From: Anaerolineales bacterium
GTDB lineage: Bacteria; Chloroflexota; Anaerolineae; Anaerolineales; UBA4823
Reading direction: 5' to 3'
DNA: 7,004 bases
Assembly: GCA_026415275.1 (NCBI GenBank)
Contig: JAOAHK010000019.1
Span: 8,606-15,609, forward strand
Position 1 is the stretch's first letter, and each line of letters starts with the position of its first letter. Below the pieces are notes generated by a model. That model was not told the origin of the DNA. It made no database searches and saw only the letters and a program-made list of their open reading frames with translations. The translations under genes and the position numbers were made by a program. This document shows, one piece after another, positions 4,341 to 7,004 of the stretch.

Positions 4341-5838
4341 TTTCTTGAAATCGGCCCTGTTCGTCGGTGATGATCTTTTCAGCCATTTGCAGGGCTTCGG
4401 CCTTGGATTGAACCTCCCCTGCAGCTTGAGCTTCGCGAACCCCTTCCAGCACCTTTCCGATCAAAGGCCCGGGTTGCAAACCAAAGGTTTGCATTATTTC
4501 GTTTCCGTCTAACAGGGGTGGTGGTAAGACTTTTTCCTGCTTTTCCTCCCACCAGGCTTGAAGCAGTTGTCGCGTGGTATCCAAATGGTTTGACCAGAAT
4601 TCTGCCGGCAGAGTATAGCCATAAATTCCTAGTACATCTGCCAAGGAAAGCAAACACACCCCAACCCCAGCCTCCCCCGTTTGACGGAAAAACCGATAAA
4701 TTGCGCGCCGACTAGGCAAACCTCCGTTATTGGAAAGCAAAATCGGGCGCATGTGGTTCAACACCACTTTCTTTATCCATTCAATTTCGTCATGGGCAAG
4801 CGCTAATTCCCAACCCCGCAGCTCGCACAACCTGGCGCTAATTTGTTCATGCCCAAAGAACCGCCATTGACCCGTTTCATCTTGGCTGGCACTGGAAGCT
4901 TTCCCGCTGTCGTGGTAAAGGGCAGTAAAAAACAATAATGCTCGTTTGCTGCGTTCGGGTGTGAATCGCTCGGTGAGGTATTTGTTGATTTGGGCGCGGT
5001 AGCGTCCGAGCCGCAACGACGCCATGCCTGTGACTAAGTTTGCTTGCTTTTCCTCATCGAATACAGGTGCAAACATTGCTAAAATCTCTTCCAAGCGCTG
5101 GACGACCTCCAGCGTATGATGGTAAACATCCTGCCGATGCGGTGAAGATTGTTCCACTCCTTTTAGAGCGAGCAGTTCAGGAAAGGTGTAAGGAAGGGCA
5201 CCGACTCGATCCAATAACCGAATACTGCTGGCAACAGAGGTGGCGGATAATATGCGAAACAATTCTTCACACAATCTCTCCCGGGAGATGATGATGAGAC
5301 CCGGGCTGCTTTCTACCATCCAGCGCCAAGTTGCTTGCTCTATGCGAAACCCTAAACTTACGGCAAAACGAATCCCGCGCACCACCCGCAAGGGGTCAGC
5401 GCGAAAGGCTTCTCTCGAACAGGCGCGCAGCTTTTTAGCAAGAATATCTTGGGCGCCTTGCATTGGATCGATCAAACGCTTCGGTTGATGAAGGTCAATG
5501 GCAATGGCGTTGATTGTAAAGTCGCGGTGATGTAAATCTGCTTCAATGGACTCGCCAACTTGTAGGGCAAAATCGATCTTAAGCCGCTCGCCGGTTGATG
5601 AATTCCAAATCACCCTTCCATATTGCCGTTTTTCATCTAAGGGGTAAAACGCACCTGCTAAGATGTTAGCAACCTTGCGGGCGATGTGTAGGGCGTCTTT
5701 TGAGACGAAAAAATCAAAATCGTAAACCGGTTTTCCTAACAGCCGATCGCGTACTGCCCCGCCGACCAGATAGGTGGAGGTGCTGCCTACGATTGCGCGA
5801 ACAGTTTGCAGAATTGGATGTTGAATGAGGGCATCCAT
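4336..5838 (-). CDS. cca: CCA-adding tRNA nucleotidyltransferase / poly(A) polymerase family with HD domain
   Basis: This 500-residue class II nucleotidyltransferase adds or repairs the 3' CCA of tRNA from CTP and ATP. The head domain shows LVGGAVRD (24-31), the catalytic DFD pair D40 and D42, HHRDFTINAIAID (103-115) and DPLRVVRGIRFA (148-159). The next motif, SRERLCEELFRIL, is at 185-197. In the nucleotide-selecting motif that usually reads EDxxR, the Glu position is A147 (ADPLR). A complete-looking HD phosphohydrolase domain follows: H240/H241, H309-D310 (ALYHDSGK), H330, H362 and D401. In E. coli Cca such a domain has phosphatase and 2',3'-cyclic phosphodiesterase activity. The remaining C-terminal residues form the tail region. 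An in-frame stop just upstream fixes ATG 5838 as the start, 15 bases after hpt; no Shine-Dalgarno is visible, so translation is probably coupled to hpt. CC-only addition or poly(A) polymerase activity cannot be excluded. Confidence 0.92.
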   Translation of the reverse strand: MDALIQHPILQTVRAIVGSTSTYLVGGAVRDRLLGKPVYDFDFFVSKDALHIARKVANILAGAFYPLDEKRQYGRVIWNSSTGERLKIDFALQVGESIEADLHHRDFTINAIAIDLHQPKRLIDPMQGAQDILAKKLRACSREAFRADPLRVVRGIRFAVSLGFRIEQATWRWMVESSPGLIIISRERLCEELFRILSATSVASSIRLLDRVGALPYTFPELLALKGVEQSSPHRQDVYHHTLEVVQRLEEILAMFAPVFDEEKQANLVTGMASLRLGRYRAQINKYLTERFTPERSKRALLFFTALYHDSGKASSASQDETGQWRFFGHEQISARLCELRGWELALAHDEIEWIKKVVLNHMRPILLSNNGGLPSRRAIYRFFRQTGEAGVGVCLLSLADVLGIYGYTLPAEFWSNHLDTTRQLLQAWWEEKQEKVLPPPLLDGNEIMQTFGLQPGPLIGKVLEGVREAQAAGEVQSKAEALQMAEKIITDEQGRFQES

Positions 5839-5853
5839 TCGGGGAAAAGGCTA

Positions 5854-6411
5854 TTATTGCAATGGGCGATACAGCGTTGCGTTGACTGTGCCAATAAAAG
5901 GCAAATTGCGGTAGTACTCGTCTAAGTCCAAGCCATAGCCAAACACAAATTTATTTGGTATGCGAAAACCACAATAATGGATCGGCACATCTACCTCGCG
6001 CCGCTCGTATTTATCCAATAACGTACACACTCGCAAGCTTTTGGGGTGGCGGGTTTCTAGCATCTTCAGCACAGAGGCAATGGTATAACCGCTATCGACA
6101 ATGTCTTCAACAAGCAGTACATCGCGACCGGTAATGCCGCTTTGCAGATCTAAGGTAATGCGTACTTGCCCGGTGGTTTGCCTGGCACCGGCACCGTAGG
6201 AGGAGACAGCCATAAAGTCCACAGTCAGGGGCACGGTGATACAGCGCATTAGGTCAGCCAGAAATAACACCCCGCCGCGCAAAATACAAATCAAGTGAAT
6301 ATCGCCACCAGCATAATCGCGACTGATCTCCGCCCCCAATTCGGCGATGCGTTTTTGCAGTGTATCCGCTTCGATGAGAATCTCGTCCAAAAACTCATGA
6401 TAATCTTGCAT
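5854..6411 (-). CDS. hpt: Hypoxanthine phosphoribosyltransferase
   Basis: The 185-residue product is a cytosolic purine salvage enzyme that joins hypoxanthine (and often guanine) to PRPP to give IMP or GMP. The diagnostic PRPP-binding loop, VEDIVDSGYT, is at 101-110 with the adjacent acidic pair E102-D103. The pyrophosphate loop LRGG is at 44-47 and the flexible-loop SSYG at 70-73. The purine-binding region has K134 in LLDK, K153 in PNKFVFGYG, and the DLDEYYRNLPFIG tail (162-174). Length is typical of the family. The start lies three bases after the tdk stop, with GGAGAGA (6425-6419) inside the end of tdk acting as ribosome site, so it is the middle gene of a tight tdk-hpt-cca operon. Confidence 0.95.
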   Translation of the reverse strand: MQDYHEFLDEILIEADTLQKRIAELGAEISRDYAGGDIHLICILRGGVLFLADLMRCITVPLTVDFMAVSSYGAGARQTTGQVRITLDLQSGITGRDVLLVEDIVDSGYTIASVLKMLETRHPKSLRVCTLLDKYERREVDVPIHYCGFRIPNKFVFGYGLDLDEYYRNLPFIGTVNATLYRPLQ

Positions 6412-6414
6412 GGC

Positions 6415-6987
6415 TCAATCTCTCCGCACAATATGATGTTTGCGACAGCGGGCTTCGTAGAGTTCAGCAGCCCCAACGATCACCACGGGGTCATTGTAGT
6501 GTGCTGGTTCACCGTTGACCAGCCGCTGAGTGCGTGTTGCTGGTTCGCCGCAGACCATACAAATGGCTTGCAACTTATCCACTCGTTCTGCTTGGGCCAT
6601 CAACACCGGCATCGGACCAAACGGTTCACCGCGAAAATCGGTGTCTAGCCCTGCGATGATGACGCGTATACCACGGTCTGCCAACTCCTGGACTAGGGGA
6701 ACAATCTCAGCGTCGAAAAACTGTGCTTCATCGATCGCCACGACCGTTACATCCTCATCCAACAACTCGCGAATCTGGCTTGCCGATTGAATTGGTGTAG
6801 CAACGAACTCGCTACCTGCATGGGATGTCACTTTTTCGACTGCATAGCGGGTATCGATGGCCGGCTTGAAGACTTGCACTTTTTGGCGGGCGATGGTTGC
6901 TCGGCGTAAACGACGGATCAATTCGTCCGTCTTGCCGCAAAACATGGAACCAGTGATCACTTCAACAGAGCCTGAATGATGTTTCAT
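6415..6987 (-). CDS. tdk: Thymidine kinase (type II, TK1-like)
   Basis: The 190-residue product phosphorylates thymidine (and deoxyuridine) to the monophosphate using ATP, in pyrimidine salvage. The P-loop GSMFCGKT is at 13-20 and the DEAQFF segment at 86-91, in which E87 is the expected catalytic base. [15 protein letters not shown] at 112-126 belongs to the phosphate and lid region. The C-terminal zinc-binding lasso uses C143, C146, C181 and probably H184, a common Cys3His variant. Length is normal for bacterial type II enzymes. AGGAAGGG (about 6999-6991) provides a good ribosome site for ATG 6987. It is the first visible gene of the minus-strand operon; the promoter lies beyond the right edge. 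Confidence 0.96.
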   Translation of the reverse strand: MKHHSGSVEVITGSMFCGKTDELIRRLRRATIARQKVQVFKPAIDTRYAVEKVTSHAGSEFVATPIQSASQIRELLDEDVTVVAIDEAQFFDAEIVPLVQELADRGIRVIIAGLDTDFRGEPFGPMPVLMAQAERVDKLQAICMVCGEPATRTQRLVNGEPAHYNDPVVIVGAAELYEARCRKHHIVRRD

Positions 6988-7004
6988 GAACCCTTCCTAT
7001 CAAC

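Noticed and set aside
4379..5488. Several 60-92 codon frames overlapping the cca gene on both strands
   Set aside because: All are shadows of the CCA enzyme frame, which carries complete catalytic motifs.
6291..6790. Frames of 61-117 codons overlapping hpt and tdk
   Set aside because: They are shadows of hpt and tdk, whose frames contain complete active-site motifs.
1..7004. CRISPR array, tRNA, rRNA, insertion sequence, prophage or defence system
   Set aside because: I found no regularly spaced repeats, cloverleaf-like sequence, transposase or integrase motifs, or known defence proteins; all larger genes are accounted for.

Overview
The window is ordinary-looking bacterial chromosome of moderate GC, with compact genes, short intergenic gaps and occasional GTG starts. 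Gene content and protein style suggest a Chloroflexota bacterium, perhaps Anaerolineae: a zinc-ribbon cytosolic histidine kinase, a CCA-adding enzyme carrying an HD domain, and a PHP phosphoesterase paired with a GT-B protein. That placement is inference only; no rRNA or marker gene is present. I see no tRNA, CRISPR array, insertion sequence or phage gene.

Layout. (1) 1-1729 holds a divergent two-component pair. A soluble sensor histidine kinase on the minus strand loses its last residues at the left edge, and a receiver-only response regulator lies on the plus strand. The 260-bp region between them contains four copies of the 7-mer CTGAATT. (2) 1826-3704 is a two-gene plus-strand operon encoding a PHP-domain metal-dependent phosphoesterase and a GT-B-fold glycosyltransferase-like protein. 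It has a TTGACA box set among repeated TTAATC-type elements, and a strong GC-rich hairpin lies just beyond it. (3) 3805-4163 is a small cysteine-rich protein gene on the plus strand, apparently starting at GTG 3867. A perfect 14-bp palindrome sits between its candidate promoter boxes. (4) 4336-6987 is a tight minus-strand operon read in the order thymidine kinase, hypoxanthine phosphoribosyltransferase, CCA-adding enzyme. It converges on the small gene at a shared hairpin.

How the genes fit together. The minus-strand operon groups nucleotide salvage (tdk, hpt) with tRNA 3'-end synthesis and repair (cca). The kinase and the receiver probably form a phosphorelay, but the receiver has no output domain, so it must act through a partner protein or a further phosphotransfer step. 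The most notable feature is in the kinase. Between its N-terminal zinc ribbon and its dimerisation helix lie two 24-residue motifs that closely match the cyclic-di-GMP-binding motif of MshEN domains. If they are functional, this is a soluble kinase that reads a second messenger. The PHP/GT-B pair and the C-terminal part of the small cysteine-rich protein have no function that can be assigned from sequence alone.
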